Below, one piece after another: positions 45,295 to 55,491 of a stretch of 64,000 nucleotides of DNA. The notes beneath the pieces were generated by a model. It had not been told where the DNA came from. It did no database searches and worked only from the letters and a program-made list of their open reading frames with translations. The stretch spans positions 62,001-126,000 of the forward strand of contig CAWFFJ010000035.1 of assembly GCA_963814875.1 (NCBI GenBank). Reading direction: 5' to 3'. Made by a program: the position numbers and the translations under genes. Source of the stretch: CAVSIS01 sp963814875. Its GTDB lineage: Bacteria; Acidobacteriota; Thermoanaerobaculia; Thermoanaerobaculales; Sulfomarinibacteraceae. Every line of letters starts with the position of its first letter. Within the stretch, counting starts at the first letter, position 1.

Positions 45295-47487
45295 TCAATC
45301 TCGGGGGCGAGCTGGGACGAGGAGCTCGGCCACGCGTATCGGGTCGGTGGTCGGAAGCTGGCATGAGAACCCACGGCAGACGTAGGCGGTCGGACGGCCC
45401 TGCAGGGCCTCGAAAGCCGATGTGAACGGGGCCAGCCGGCGCACCAGATCCCCTCGCGGTCCGCTGGCTACGAGCAGGGTCGTGGATCCGGGCGGGGCTT
45501 CGCGACAGACGACGTCGAGCAGCGCGCGCATGCTCTCGTCCTCGGCCGGGCCCACCAGGACGATCTCGGCGGCGGGCGCCGCGGCGAGCTCGAGCGCCGC
45601 GATCATGTGGCTGTGGGCCGAGGGCATGCGGCCGAGCTCGGCCGTGAAGGCGGCTGCGGTTGCCCGGGCGCGCTCCTCGTTCTGCTCGTGGCCGGTGAGC
45701 CTGGCGAGGCGCACGAGGTTGGCGACCGCGACCGAGTTGCCCGACGGGATTGCGCCGTCGTAGACCTCCTTGGGGCGCACCAACAGGCTGTCTCCGCCGG
45801 GGGACGAGAAGAAGTAGCCGCCGTCGGTGCTGTCCCAGAAGCGCTCCTGGTCGGCCTGGACCGCCAGCGCGCGCTCGAGGTGCACCGGATCGAGGGTGGC
45901 GTCGTAGAGCTCCAGCAGGCCCCAGACCACGAACGCGTGGTCGTCGAGGAAGGCCGGCACCGCCGCGTCGTGGTCGCGATAGCGATGGAGCAGGCGGCCC
46001 TTGTGATCGCGCATGTGCGTGTCGACGAAACCGAGGGCGCGCTCGGCGGCGCGCACGAACTGCGGCTCGCCCAGGGCGGCGCCAGCGCGCGCCATCGCCG
46101 CCGACATGAGCCCGTTCCAGTCGGCCAGGACCTTGTCGTCCTTGAGCGGGTGGACGCGCTCCTCGCGGACGGCGAAGAGCTTCTCTCGCACCGCCTCGAG
46201 CCGCTTCTCGAGCTCTGGGGCCGTCACGCCGAGCCGGTGAGCGAGTTCATCGAGCGGCCGGACAAGGTGAAGGATGTTGGCGCCGCTGGGTTGGCCGGAG
46301 GCCTCATCGCGGAAGTTGCCTTCGCCGCGGACGCCCCAGGCCGTCTCGACGAGCTCGAGCTCCCTCGGCGTCAGGACCGCTGCGAGCTGCGCCCGGGTCC
46401 AGAGGTAGAAGCGGCCCTCCTCGCCCTCGCTGTCGGCGTCCTCGGCGGAGAAGAACGCACCGTCTGCCGACGTCATGTCGCGCAGCACATAGGTGAGGAT
46501 CTCGCGTGCGGTGCGCGCGTGGGCCTCGTTGCCGGTCGCGCGCCAGGCCTCGACCGAGGCCAGCGCGAGCATGGCCTGGTCGTAGAGCATCTTCTCGAAG
46601 TGGGGCACGAGCCACTCCCGGTCGGTCGAGTAGCGATGAAAGCCCCAGCCGACGTGGTCCCAGATCCCGCCGCGGCGCATCGCCGCGAGTGTTCGGTCGA
46701 CCATCTCGACGGCGTGGGCGTCGCCGGTCAGGCGTGCGTGCTGGAGCAGGAAGAGCAGGTTGTGCGGGCTCGGGAACTTCGGCGCGCTGCCGAAGCCGCC
46801 GAGCTCTGCATCGTAGCGGGCCGCGAGCTCGTTGGCGGCGCGCTCGGGCAGGTCGGTCGGGAGCTCGCCCGCTCCGGCGGTGTCCGCGGCGCGCTCGAGG
46901 TGGCCGACGATCTCGCCCGCCGACTTGAGCAGCATCTCGCGCTGGGTCCGCCACAGCTGTTCGACTTGCGGTACCAGCTCCATCATCCCGGGTCGTCCGA
47001 ATCGGCCGCTCTTGGGCAGGTAGGTGGCGGCGTAGAAAGGCCGGCGGTCCGGGGTCATCAGGATCGTGAGCGGCCAGCCGCCGGACCCGGTCAGCATCTG
47101 GCACACCGTCATGTAGACCTGGTCGATGTCGGGACGCTCCTCGCGGTCGACCTTGATCGACACGAAGGTACGGTTCATGAGCGCAGCGACCTCGGGGTCC
47201 TCGAACGACTCGTGCTCCATCACGTGGCACCAGTGGCAGGTGGCGTAGCCGATCGAGAGGAAGATCGGCTTGTCCTCGCGTCGTGCCGCCTCGAAGGCCT
47301 CCTCACCCCACGGGTACCAGTCGACGGGGTTGTCGGCATGCTGGAGCAGGTAGGGGCTCTTCTCGCGGGCGAGCCGGTTTTGATGTCGGCTTTCGTGCCC
47401 CTGATGAGGGGTTGGCGAAGGGTGGTCCACGATGGCGACTCCAAGCAACACGAGGCTCACGAGCGAAAGCAGTGGATGGGGAGACAC
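45295..47487 (-). CDS. YyaL/DUF255 thioredoxin-domain protein
   Basis: About 730 residues from GTG at 47487. This start places a hydrophobic segment (L-L-S-L-V-S-L-V-L-L-G-V-A-I-V) first; a GTG further up is possible. The conserved N-L-L-start of the family (N-R-L-A-R-E-K-S-P-Y-L-L-Q-H-A-D-N-P-V-D-W) then leads a thioredoxin fold with C-H-W-C. A long alpha/alpha-toroid domain follows, like N-acylglucosamine epimerases (H-F-E-K-M-L-Y-D-Q-A, S-A-E-D-A-D-S). Relatives include human SPATA20. The biochemical role is unknown; the leader suggests export or anchoring, which is unusual for the family. Confidence 0.88.
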   Translation of the reverse strand: MSPHPLLSLVSLVLLGVAIVDHPSPTPHQGHESRHQNRLAREKSPYLLQHADNPVDWYPWGEEAFEAARREDKPIFLSIGYATCHWCHVMEHESFEDPEVAALMNRTFVSIKVDREERPDIDQVYMTVCQMLTGSGGWPLTILMTPDRRPFYAATYLPKSGRFGRPGMMELVPQVEQLWRTQREMLLKSAGEIVGHLERAADTAGAGELPTDLPERAANELAARYDAELGGFGSAPKFPSPHNLLFLLQHARLTGDAHAVEMVDRTLAAMRRGGIWDHVGWGFHRYSTDREWLVPHFEKMLYDQAMLALASVEAWRATGNEAHARTAREILTYVLRDMTSADGAFFSAEDADSEGEEGRFYLWTRAQLAAVLTPRELELVETAWGVRGEGNFRDEASGQPSGANILHLVRPLDELAHRLGVTAPELEKRLEAVREKLFAVREERVHPLKDDKVLADWNGLMSAAMARAGAALGEPQFVRAAERALGFVDTHMRDHKGRLLHRYRDHDAAVPAFLDDHAFVVWGLLELYDATLDPVHLERALAVQADQERFWDSTDGGYFFSSPGGDSLLVRPKEVYDGAIPSGNSVAVANLVRLARLTGHEQNEERARATAAAFTAELGRMPSAHSHMIAALELAAAPAAEIVLVGPAEDESMRALLDVVCREAPPGSTTLLVASGPRGDLVRRLAPFTSAFEALQGRPTAYVCRGFSCQLPTTDPIRVAELLVPARPRD

Positions 47488-47663
47488 AGTGTGTATGCGG
47501 CAACAGGAGCCAGCAGAGGGGCATTCCTCGAGCCCGCATTGCTCACGAGGGTTGCTCACGCCCGACCCTTCCCCCTTCAGCGACTCGCCTCCGGCGAGTT
47601 GCGACACGAGGTCGGCGAGGTCTGGTGAGCGATGCGGGCTAGGTGTCGGCAGTCAATTGGTTC

Positions 47664-48719
47664 TCAGGTCCGCCGGACGAGGAGGGTCTCGAAGTCGACC
47701 AGGTAGCGTTCGTGGAAGTCGCGGGCCGCGTTGTGATCCCCGGCGGCCTCCGCGAGGTCACGGACCACTGAGCGCACCAGGGCGAGGACGTACCCGTCGA
47801 GCAGGCCCGCGAGCTCGGCGTCGAGCCGACGCTTCTGCCCGTCGGCGAAGCGGCCGTAGCCCTCGACGAGCTCGGCCAGGAGGTCTGCGGCCGCGGAAAG
47901 AGGCGGCTCCGGCCAGGGTTCGATCACCAGCCGCTCGACGTCGAAGCCGCGGTCGACGAGGGCATTACGGACGACCACCGTGGAGCACTGCGTGGCGACT
48001 GGTCCGGCGTCTATGCCGAGAGTAGAGAGCAGCTCGTCAGCGACCTCGCGGCCGGCCAGCACCGCGCCGATGAGACCGGTCCGCGGTCCGGCGATGGCCA
48101 GCCTGAGGCTGGTCCGGTTCGCGATACGAACCACCAGGACGCCGCCCGGCCCCACCGCCGCGGCGAGACGATCGACGCCGCCCAGGACGTCCGCGAAGAG
48201 CAAATCGGGATTCCGGCACACGACGACCGACCAGACACCGGAGATCAGGTCGTCGGCGTCTCGTCCCAGCACGACATCCGGCTCGAGTGAGTGGTCCAGG
48301 AGGTTCGCGGTGGCGAGCCGGCGCAGGGCCGAGTCGCTCTCGACGCCGGTCACGGACCACCCGCGCCCGGCCCCTGCGATCAGGAGTCCGCCGACCCCGC
48401 ACCCGAGATCAAGCATCCGGACCGGCTCTGGGCCGAGCCGAGCCGCGATAGCATCGGCCAGACCACTGGCCAACCGGTTGCTCGAGAGCGCATCGTCAAA
48501 CCAGGCGGACTGCGGCGGCCGGAGCGCTTCGATGTCGGAGACCGAGGCCAGGAGCTGCCCCTGGGTGCGATCCCAGTGTTGGAGGTAGGCGCCCACCAGC
48601 CGCGGCCCGATGCCGAAGCGCTCAGTGAGGAGCGTGACCAGAGAATCGTCTTGCCGCAGGCCCCGCGTCTCAGGTCTTGTGTCGGGCGCGCGCCCGCCAG
48701 TCGCGCAACGTGGTTGCAA
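47664..48719 (-). CDS. Class I SAM-dependent methyltransferase
   Basis: The SAM-binding motif M-L-D-L-G-C-G-V-G-G-L-L-I lies near residue 110, followed by V-T-G-V-E-S-D and V-V-V-C-R-N-P-D. The C-terminal half is helical and does not match a specific substrate class. The start is uncertain: the frame stays open upstream into the glycosyltransferase gene, and no ATG or GTG fits. TTG at 48719 (351 residues) is used here. It probably modifies a sugar or lipid in the glycan pathway of its neighbours. Confidence 0.65.
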   Translation of the reverse strand: MQPRCATGGRAPDTRPETRGLRQDDSLVTLLTERFGIGPRLVGAYLQHWDRTQGQLLASVSDIEALRPPQSAWFDDALSSNRLASGLADAIAARLGPEPVRMLDLGCGVGGLLIAGAGRGWSVTGVESDSALRRLATANLLDHSLEPDVVLGRDADDLISGVWSVVVCRNPDLLFADVLGGVDRLAAAVGPGGVLVVRIANRTSLRLAIAGPRTGLIGAVLAGREVADELLSTLGIDAGPVATQCSTVVVRNALVDRGFDVERLVIEPWPEPPLSAAADLLAELVEGYGRFADGQKRRLDAELAGLLDGYVLALVRSVVRDLAEAAGDHNAARDFHERYLVDFETLLVRRT

Positions 48720-50839
48720 GCAGTGAGACCTCCGCACGGAGGAAGCACAGGGTCTCGAGCCGCTGGAAGCGCGACCGCCGCCACGGCGCATGAGCCGCAT
48801 CAGCCTCTTGCCCATCTGCTCGAGCACGTGGACAGGTCCGAGCCACATCGGGAGGTAGAGGTCGCGCTGGGTGAAGTAGTTGACAAGAGTCCTGCGCGCA
48901 CGGTGTGGCGCAGGTCGCGGCGGGTGAAGCGAGCAGGGTCGACGTGGTGGCGAACGACGGCCGCAGGGGTCACCACGACTCGTGCTCCGAGACGCCGCGC
49001 GAGGGAAGCGGCGACGACCTCCTCGCCGCCGCCGAAATCGTGGCCACGGCGGCCGTAGCCGTAGCGGAAGCCGCCCATCGCGACCAGCAGCTCACGACGC
49101 GCGGACCAGTTTGCACCCCAGGGGTACTCCCACCATTGCTCGACCTCGGTCGGTTCCGGGTAGCCCGGGTCGTGGTGGCTCCAGTAGCTCCAGCCCGAAC
49201 GGTCGAGCCACTGCGGCGGCGGCTCGGGGACGCGCAGCAGGATGCGGCCACCGACCACTCCGATCTCGTCGTCGGACTGGTAGGCGGCGAGGATTCCGGC
49301 CAGCCACTCGCGCTCGGCGACGGCGTCGTCGTCGATGAAGCACACGACGCTCCCACGCGCCTCGGCAATGCCGACGTTGCGGGCGTGCGACAGACCCTTG
49401 AGCGGGCACAGGACGAGCCGGACGTGGTCGGGGTGCGCGGCGAACGACTGCGAGCGCAGAGCATCGACCATGTCGTCGAGCTGCTCGGTGGGGTCGTTGT
49501 TGACGACCACCACCTCGTAGCGCGCCGAGGACACGCTCTGGCGCCCGAGGGAGGAAAGGGTAGCGGAGAGACTGTCCGATCGGCGATAGGTGCACACCAC
49601 GACCGTGGCCTCAAGCGTCTCCAGCGCTGGGGGCGCGAGACTCGTCTCGATCGCCTTGATATGGCGTGCGCGGACCGCGATGTCGAGCGCGCGGCAGCAG
49701 GCCGGGACATCGCCGAAGCCGAGCCAGCCCTGCCACGGACGCTGGGTTCTTGCGAGCGCGGGTGCGGGGTGCACGGCGGCGCACAGATCCCAGATCCCGG
49801 GGTCAGCCGAGAGGTCGTCACCGCTCGGGGTGAGCAACACTGTGACCGAGTTCGGCGGCAGGGTCGCGCGGTCGGGGGGGGCGGCAGTGCCGCCGTCGGC
49901 TACCTGGACGTACACGGTTGGCATCCACAGCCGGGGCAAGGCCGCGGTCCGCCAAGTGTCAGGCTCGGCAACCGTGTGGCCGAGCGCGAGCGCTCGCTCC
50001 CGGATCGCGGCGTGCAGAGCCCGTGCAGGCTCGGTCACCGGCATCGGCCCGAGCATCCAGATCAACGGCGACAGCGCGAAGTCCCGGCGGAAGTCGTCGA
50101 AGACCATCAGCTGCTCACGCAGCTCGAGGATACGAAGCTCCTTCTCGCGCGAGGTCAGAGATTTACCGTGAAACCGGTAGTCGTAAATCGGATCGTCGAA
50201 GTCCGCGTGGCGGAGGGTGAGGAACTCGTTGACCTGCATCCAGTAGTCGTAGTCCTCGACCGTGAAGCGGTCAGGACAGTAGTCTCCGAGCAGCCACGCG
50301 ACCCGGTCGCGGTACATGAACGCGGCGCCGACGTAGTTGTTGGGCCATGTGTTGAGCTCGCTCGGATCGTGCGGGAAGTGGACGTGGGGGCTGCCGGGGG
50401 GGCACTGGTAGCCGTAGTACCACTCGGAGCCCTCGAGGTACTGGCCGTCCTCTCCGATAATGTCCACGTTGGCCCAGATCATGTCCCAGCTCTGGTGGCG
50501 ATCGAGACATCCAACCAGACGGGCCAGACAGTCGGACTTGAGGCGGTTGTCGTCGCTGCTCCAGGTCAGCAGCTCGCCGCGCGCGGCGCGGAAGCCGTTC
50601 GACAGCGAGCGGGGCAGCTTCTGGTTGGACTGGTGGATGACGCGGATCCGGGGGTCGCGCTCGGCGTAGGCGTCGAGAATGGCAGGCGTGCCGTCGGTCG
50701 AGCCGTCATCGACAAGGATCAGCTCGAAACGCTCCCAGGTCTGGGCGAGCACGCTCTCGATCGCCTCGGCGACCAGATCCTCGCCGTTGTAAACAGGGAT
50801 CACCACCGAGACGAGTCCCGCCTCGGTCGGGCAGCGCAT
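48670..50839 (-). CDS. Tandem GT2 glycosyltransferase, 3' end frameshifted
   Basis: Two GT2 domains lie in one protein. The first (about residues 8-260) has S-V-V-I-P-V-Y-N-G-E and V-D-D-G-S-T-D-G-T. The second (from about 410) has T-V-V-V-C-T-Y-R-R-S, V-V-N-N-D-P and F-I-D-D-D-A. As sequenced the frame runs to a stop at 48800, but conserved-looking sequence switches frame near 48885 (R-T-L-V-N-Y-F-T-Q-R-D-L-Y-L) and again near 48790 (R-F-Q-R-L-E-T-L-C-F-L-R). It ends at TGA 48670-48672. Two missing bases explain it. The upstream GT4-like gene probably belongs to the same polypeptide. Confidence 0.8.
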
Positions 50840-52709
50840 GGCCTCGAGGAAAGGCGACTGCCGTCACCGCTTCGCGGGCGGCGCGGTAGCGGCGGAAGCG
50901 GTATTCGTACCAGCTCGCCCTTCCGCGACCATGCCGTCCGGCTCGACGCCAGAGGCCCAGGATGCGCCGCGCCACCGCGTAGTAGAGAGTGCGCCGCCCG
51001 TAGGTGAGACGGCCCTCGGGACGCGGGGGAAAGTGCCTCCGCATGAAGCGTGCGACCGGTCCGCGGTGGGCCTCTTCACGCCACGCCGCCGCGTCCGAAC
51101 GCGCAGCTTCGAGCTCCCTACGCGCCGCCTCGAGTTCCTCGCGCACCTCCGCGGCCGTTCGCTCGGCCGAGTGTGCCCACTCGCTGAGCCGGACGATCTC
51201 GCTCTGGAGGGCCTCTGCTCGTCGATTGATCTCCTCCTCCGAAGCGAGCGCCCGGTGCGCCCTTTGGCTCGCGGTCGCCACCGCGACGCCGGCCGACTCC
51301 CGGGTCGACTCCGCCTCGGCTCTGAGGCGACCGATCCGCTCAGCGGCGGCCGCGAGGTCACCGCGCGCGGCCTCGAGGTTCGCTTCGAGGGCGTTGGCAC
51401 GGGCGCGCTGCGTGGTGAGCTCTCGGATGAGCCCGGCGTCAGCTGGACCTGCTTGCGCCGACCGAGCGCCCGGCGCGCCTCCAGATGCCGCCGCGTCACC
51501 GAGCTGCGTGACGACCTCGGCGAGCCGGAAGGACCACGAGTTCTCGAGTGCGACCGCACGCAGCCGGCGCCGGTAGGCGGGTGACGCGGCCAACTCGCGG
51601 GAGGAATCGAGGGCGGCCGCGAACCCGGCCGCGTCGCTGACCACGCGAACCTCGGCGAATGCCGCGCACTCGGGCATCGGCGTGGTGATGACCGGCTTCG
51701 CACCGGCGAAGTACTCGTACAGCTTGAGCGGCGACGTCGCCCGAGTGATGTCGTTGACCCGGAAAGGGATCGTCGCCACGTCAAAGAGCTCGAGCCAGGC
51801 CGGCAGCTCGCGATATGGGCGAGGCCCGATCCAGCGGACATTGGGCAGCGCGAGCGCCGGCTGGTCGCGGACGGCGTCGGCACCCGCGTACTGAGGTCCA
51901 ATGAGCAGGAAGCTCCAGTCGGGCCGGAGCACGGCCGTGTCGTAGAGCAACTGAAAATCGAACCAGTCGGCGAGGGCGCCGTAGTAGCCGGCGACCGGCC
52001 GGCCGTTGGCGAGGAGCTCGTCCGCGATGGGGTCATCGGGCCGCCGGCCGGTCGGCAGGAAGTGCTCGACATCCACCCCGTTGGGCAGGTACAGCGCGTC
52101 GGGGCGGACCACCCTCGCCTCGTCGAGCAGCCTGCGGGCGACCACCGCGACCACGGTGGCCTCCTCCAGCGCCCGCAAGTGGTTCTTCGCCAGCTGTGAG
52201 GGATCGTGGTGGAAGACGCTGAGGTCGTCGATCCAGTCGTAGACGCACGGGATCGCGGCGTGGAACCGGTCGCGTTGGTGGTAGTTGTAGGTGAAGGTCC
52301 AGAGCAAGGTGACCGGCAGACCGACCAGCTCCTGCAACGGCACCCGGGTGACGAACAGGTTGTCCTCCACCTCGGCCACATCGTCGTCGCCCGACGCCGA
52401 GTCCTCGAACACCGCGACCCAACCGTGGCGGGCGAAGGCCATGGCGAGCTGATGGGGACGCTGGAAGAGGTCGTGGCTCCAGGCGATCGAGCGGAGGAAG
52501 ACGACGAGGCCGCGGGCTTCGGCCGCGCGTTTGGCAACCGTCGCAAGTGAAGACCTTTTGCCGCCGGTATCGACCCCTGTGCGATCGAGCCTCGTGGTGC
52601 CTGTCTCGCGGGCGGTGCTCACCTCGTGCTGTCCCTCCCCGTGTTCCCAACCGCGGGTGCTGCTCGACGGGGTGGGCCTCGCTGCCGTCCGCGCGTCTTC
52701 GTCAGCCAC
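50706..52709 (-). CDS. GT4-like glycosyltransferase with coiled coil
   Basis: From GTG at 52709 a low-complexity N-terminus leads to a GT-B domain: W-S-H-D-L-F-Q-R-P-H-Q-L-A, Y-L-P-N-G-V-D-V-E-H-F, G-Y-Y-G-A-L-A-D-W-F-D and S-P-L-K-L-Y-E-Y-F-A-G-A-K-P-V-I. A long Ala/Glu/Arg coiled coil follows (roughly residues 440-560). Recognisable sequence ends near 50853 (A-V-T-A-V-A-F). Dropping one base of an AAA run at 50850-50852 continues it directly into the GT2 protein. The frame as given runs 130 bases into that gene, which is unnatural. It acts in surface glycan synthesis, as its relative at 59244 does. Confidence 0.75.
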   Translation of the reverse strand: MADEDARTAARPTPSSSTRGWEHGEGQHEVSTARETGTTRLDRTGVDTGGKRSSLATVAKRAAEARGLVVFLRSIAWSHDLFQRPHQLAMAFARHGWVAVFEDSASGDDDVAEVEDNLFVTRVPLQELVGLPVTLLWTFTYNYHQRDRFHAAIPCVYDWIDDLSVFHHDPSQLAKNHLRALEEATVVAVVARRLLDEARVVRPDALYLPNGVDVEHFLPTGRRPDDPIADELLANGRPVAGYYGALADWFDFQLLYDTAVLRPDWSFLLIGPQYAGADAVRDQPALALPNVRWIGPRPYRELPAWLELFDVATIPFRVNDITRATSPLKLYEYFAGAKPVITTPMPECAAFAEVRVVSDAAGFAAALDSSRELAASPAYRRRLRAVALENSWSFRLAEVVTQLGDAAASGGAPGARSAQAGPADAGLIRELTTQRARANALEANLEAARGDLAAAAERIGRLRAEAESTRESAGVAVATASQRAHRALASEEEINRRAEALQSEIVRLSEWAHSAERTAAEVREELEAARRELEAARSDAAAWREEAHRGPVARFMRRHFPPRPEGRLTYGRRTLYYAVARRILGLWRRAGRHGRGRASWYEYRFRRYRAAREAVTAVAFPRGHALPDRGGTRLGGDPCLQRRGSGRRGDRERARPDLGAFRADPCR

Positions 52710-52830
52710 CGCGTAGGGCTCAGTTGTGGGCGGAGTATAGCGCGGGGTCGACGGGCCGGTTCCGCGCTCGCGTGAGAGGCGCCTCACTGTCTCATGCGAA
52801 CGGCTTGTAGCTGCGAGGAGTGTGCTGCCA

Positions 52831-54375
52831 GTGTACTCTGCGGGCGTGGACAGCGGGGAACCACGTCCAGCTCGTGCTGGGTCTTGCGGAACGCGCGTCG
52901 TGGACTCGGTGTGGAGGATTGCCACCACGGTGGTCCTGCTGCTGCTCCTGGCCGCATTCCTGACGCCACAGGCCGTGTGGGGGTGGGTCGGCGGGAGCGC
53001 GCGGTGGGCAGCAGACGACTTCCAGTTTGCCTTCGAGCTTCGTGAGGCGGGTTTCTTGCAGTTTCAGGCCGATCGCCTTCTTGGCTGGACGGGTCGGTTC
53101 GGGTACACCGCGCTGTGCGCAGTGGTCTACCCGCTCGGCCCCGATGCAGCCCGCTGGCTCCCGGCGTGCTGGATCGTGCTGGTGCTGGCCGGTCTGCTGG
53201 TCGCATATCGCGAACTCGGGCGGAGGCTCGGTTTCGGGAGCCTCGGCCTGGCCGCCCTCACCGTGGCGGCATCCACGGCATTCGCCGCATGGGCGCAGAT
53301 GCCGGACCTGCGGCAGGTGCTGATGTGGACCGCAGGCTCGCTGAACTATGTGACGCCGATGTTCTTGCTGCCTCTTCTCGCCGGGTTGATGATCTCGGCT
53401 GCGGCGAACCGGGGTGCTGCACGCCTGCGCCCTCTGCGACTGGCCTGGATGGCCGGTCTGACGATCGTGGCCTGCGGTTTCAGCGAGGCGTACTGTGTGT
53501 GTGCGGTCTGCGCCCTGACCCTGGTCCTCGCGGTAGCTGCCTTCTGGCCGGGGTTGCGTGATCGTCGCCCCCTTCTGAGGCTGACAGGCACGGTGCTGGC
53601 GGCCGCCGTGCTGGGTCTGGCGGTCGCCGCGATGGTGCCGGGCAACGCAGCTCGGCGAAACTCGTACCCGCGGCCGGACTCGCCAGCGCAGGTCGCTACC
53701 TTGACGGTGGAGTTCACGCAGGCGTTCCTCCGAGAGCAGGTTCGGCCGCACTCGCAGGCGCTGCTGCTCGCGGCCACGCTTGCTGCACTCACCGTCGTGC
53801 TGCAGTCTCTGGCATGGCCCGTAGACGGGCAGCGACGGCGTTCTGCGGCCCGGTCGGCCATGGTCGCGCTGATCGGCCTGCCGGCGGTCGCCGTGCTCCT
53901 CGTTTCGCTGGTCATGGCGCTCTCCGCATGGGCGACGACGTGGTACCCCGTCGCTCGTACCCTGTCTGTTCCGATCTTCATCGTCACGGTCACCGCGACG
54001 CTGATCGGGATCGCGGTCGGGGTGCTCATGACCCACGCACCCCGCCCCGTCGTCGCGGCGGCCGCCGCCGGGTTGCTGGCGGTCACTCTCGTTGGCATCC
54101 GGCATCAGGTGGTGTGGCGGCTTCCGGACCTGCTCGACCGAGAGCTGCCGGCTGCGCAGAGCTTCGCCGCGGCCTGGGACGCGCGCGATCTCGAGCTTCG
54201 CGCCGCGGCACTCGAGGGCAGGGCGCACGTCGCCGTTCGACCGATACCGAACTACTACCACCTCGACCAGCTCCGGCCGGCCGGGCCGTCATGGTGGTGG
54301 GTCAACTGGGCCGTCGCGGGTTACTACGGGCTCGCCGAGGTCCATGTCGATGCGACGCCCGATATCGTGCCGTGA
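52831..54375 (+). CDS. Polytopic membrane protein, DUF6056/GT-C-like
   Basis: The frame encodes about 514 residues with about eleven hydrophobic helices. The block A-D-D-F-Q-F-A-F-E near the start has the early acidic pair seen in GT-C transferases. S-L-N-Y-V-T-P-M and M-V-P-G-N-A-A-R-R resemble the DUF6056 group. It probably handles lipid-linked sugars, by analogy and neighbourhood. The start is uncertain: GTG at 52831 has GAGGAG upstream, GTG at 52822 and 52900 are alternatives. Confidence 0.7.
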   Translation: MYSAGVDSGEPRPARAGSCGTRVVDSVWRIATTVVLLLLLAAFLTPQAVWGWVGGSARWAADDFQFAFELREAGFLQFQADRLLGWTGRFGYTALCAVVYPLGPDAARWLPACWIVLVLAGLLVAYRELGRRLGFGSLGLAALTVAASTAFAAWAQMPDLRQVLMWTAGSLNYVTPMFLLPLLAGLMISAAANRGAARLRPLRLAWMAGLTIVACGFSEAYCVCAVCALTLVLAVAAFWPGLRDRRPLLRLTGTVLAAAVLGLAVAAMVPGNAARRNSYPRPDSPAQVATLTVEFTQAFLREQVRPHSQALLLAATLAALTVVLQSLAWPVDGQRRRSAARSAMVALIGLPAVAVLLVSLVMALSAWATTWYPVARTLSVPIFIVTVTATLIGIAVGVLMTHAPRPVVAAAAAGLLAVTLVGIRHQVVWRLPDLLDRELPAAQSFAAAWDARDLELRAAALEGRAHVAVRPIPNYYHLDQLRPAGPSWWWVNWAVAGYYGLAEVHVDATPDIVP

Positions 54376-54504
54376 TGGCCCGCGTGGGAACAGCGTGCCC
54401 TAGATCACTCGATGCGGTGGTCGTGGCGCGCACCAAGGGCACGCGAGACCTGACGCCCCCTGATCCACGCGTTGTCTGTGCTACTGTGACGTCTCGGCAG
54501 CAGG

Positions 54505-55491
54505 ATGATCGTGGCTGAACCTCTCGCGGTGAGCGTTGTGATTCCGGTGTTCAACGAGGCGGAAACCCTGGTTGAGCTATGCCGGGAGGTCCAGACGCAC
54601 GCAGGCGGCTCTGCCGACAATCTCGAGATCATCTTCGTCGACGATGGCAGTACCGATCAGACCCGAAAGGTGCTTGCCGACCTGGCCGATCGCGAGCCGC
54701 AGGTGGGGGTCATAACGCTTGCAGTCAACAGCGGCAAGGCGGCAGCCCTTGACGCCGGCTTCCACTATGTCCGCGGCGATGTCGTGATTACCCTCGACGG
54801 GGATCTGCAGGACGATCCAAGGGAAATCCCGCGCTTCATCGCCAAGCTGCGCGAGGGCTTCGACGTGGTGTCGGGATGGAAAGCGGACCGTCGTGACCCG
54901 TGGAACAAGACGATCCCCTCGAAGATCTTCAACCTCGTCGTGGCGCGAGTGTTCGCCCTGCCGCTGCACGACTTCAACTGCGGTTTTAAGGCCTATCGGC
55001 GGGAGGTCGTCGACCGGCTCGAGCTCTACGGCGAGATGCACCGTTTCATACCAGTCTTGGCGCACGCGATGGGCGCTCGCGTGACGGAGATTCCGGTCGA
55101 GCATCACCCGCGGCGTTTCGGTCGCTCGAAGTACGGTCTCGGGCGCCTGCTCAAGGGGTTTCTCGATTTCGTCACGGTCTTCGTCACCACCCGCTACCTG
55201 AAGCGCCCTCTGCACTTCTTCGGCGCACTCGGGATCGGGCTTGGCGGGATCGGCGGCGTGCTGCTGACCTACCTGGCCGCGCTCTGGCTGCTCGGTGAGC
55301 GGCCGATCGGCAACCGTCCGTTGCTTTTCTACGCGATCCTGCTCGCCGTTCTCGGGGTGCAGCTCTTCTCTCTCGGAATTGTCTCCGAGCTCTTGGTCAG
55401 GCTCGGGCGCCGGCGAGATGAGCCGCTGGTGACTGCCACGAGAGGTCTCGGTGGAATCACCGGGCGGCGCGGGACCAGGTGGACGGAATGA
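54505..55491 (+). CDS. GT2 glycosyltransferase, polyprenyl-phosphate type
   Basis: The 328-residue protein has a GT2 domain with S-V-V-I-P-V-F-N-E-A, F-V-D-D-G-S-T-D-Q-T, L-D-G-D-L-Q-D-D-P and D-F-N-C-G-F-K-A-Y. Two C-terminal transmembrane helices follow, the architecture of DPM1/GtrB/YkcC enzymes. These load a sugar onto undecaprenyl phosphate for use by GT-C enzymes outside the membrane. Its stop overlaps the start of the next gene (ATGA), a GT-C enzyme that could use the product. Confidence 0.9.
   Translation: MIVAEPLAVSVVIPVFNEAETLVELCREVQTHAGGSADNLEIIFVDDGSTDQTRKVLADLADREPQVGVITLAVNSGKAAALDAGFHYVRGDVVITLDGDLQDDPREIPRFIAKLREGFDVVSGWKADRRDPWNKTIPSKIFNLVVARVFALPLHDFNCGFKAYRREVVDRLELYGEMHRFIPVLAHAMGARVTEIPVEHHPRRFGRSKYGLGRLLKGFLDFVTVFVTTRYLKRPLHFFGALGIGLGGIGGVLLTYLAALWLLGERPIGNRPLLFYAILLAVLGVQLFSLGIVSELLVRLGRRRDEPLVTATRGLGGITGRRGTRWTE

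Noticed and set aside
48905..51007. Open frame of about 700 codons on the plus strand opposite the tandem GT2 gene
   Set aside because: Low-complexity composition typical of antisense frames; the minus strand carries clear GT2 motifs.
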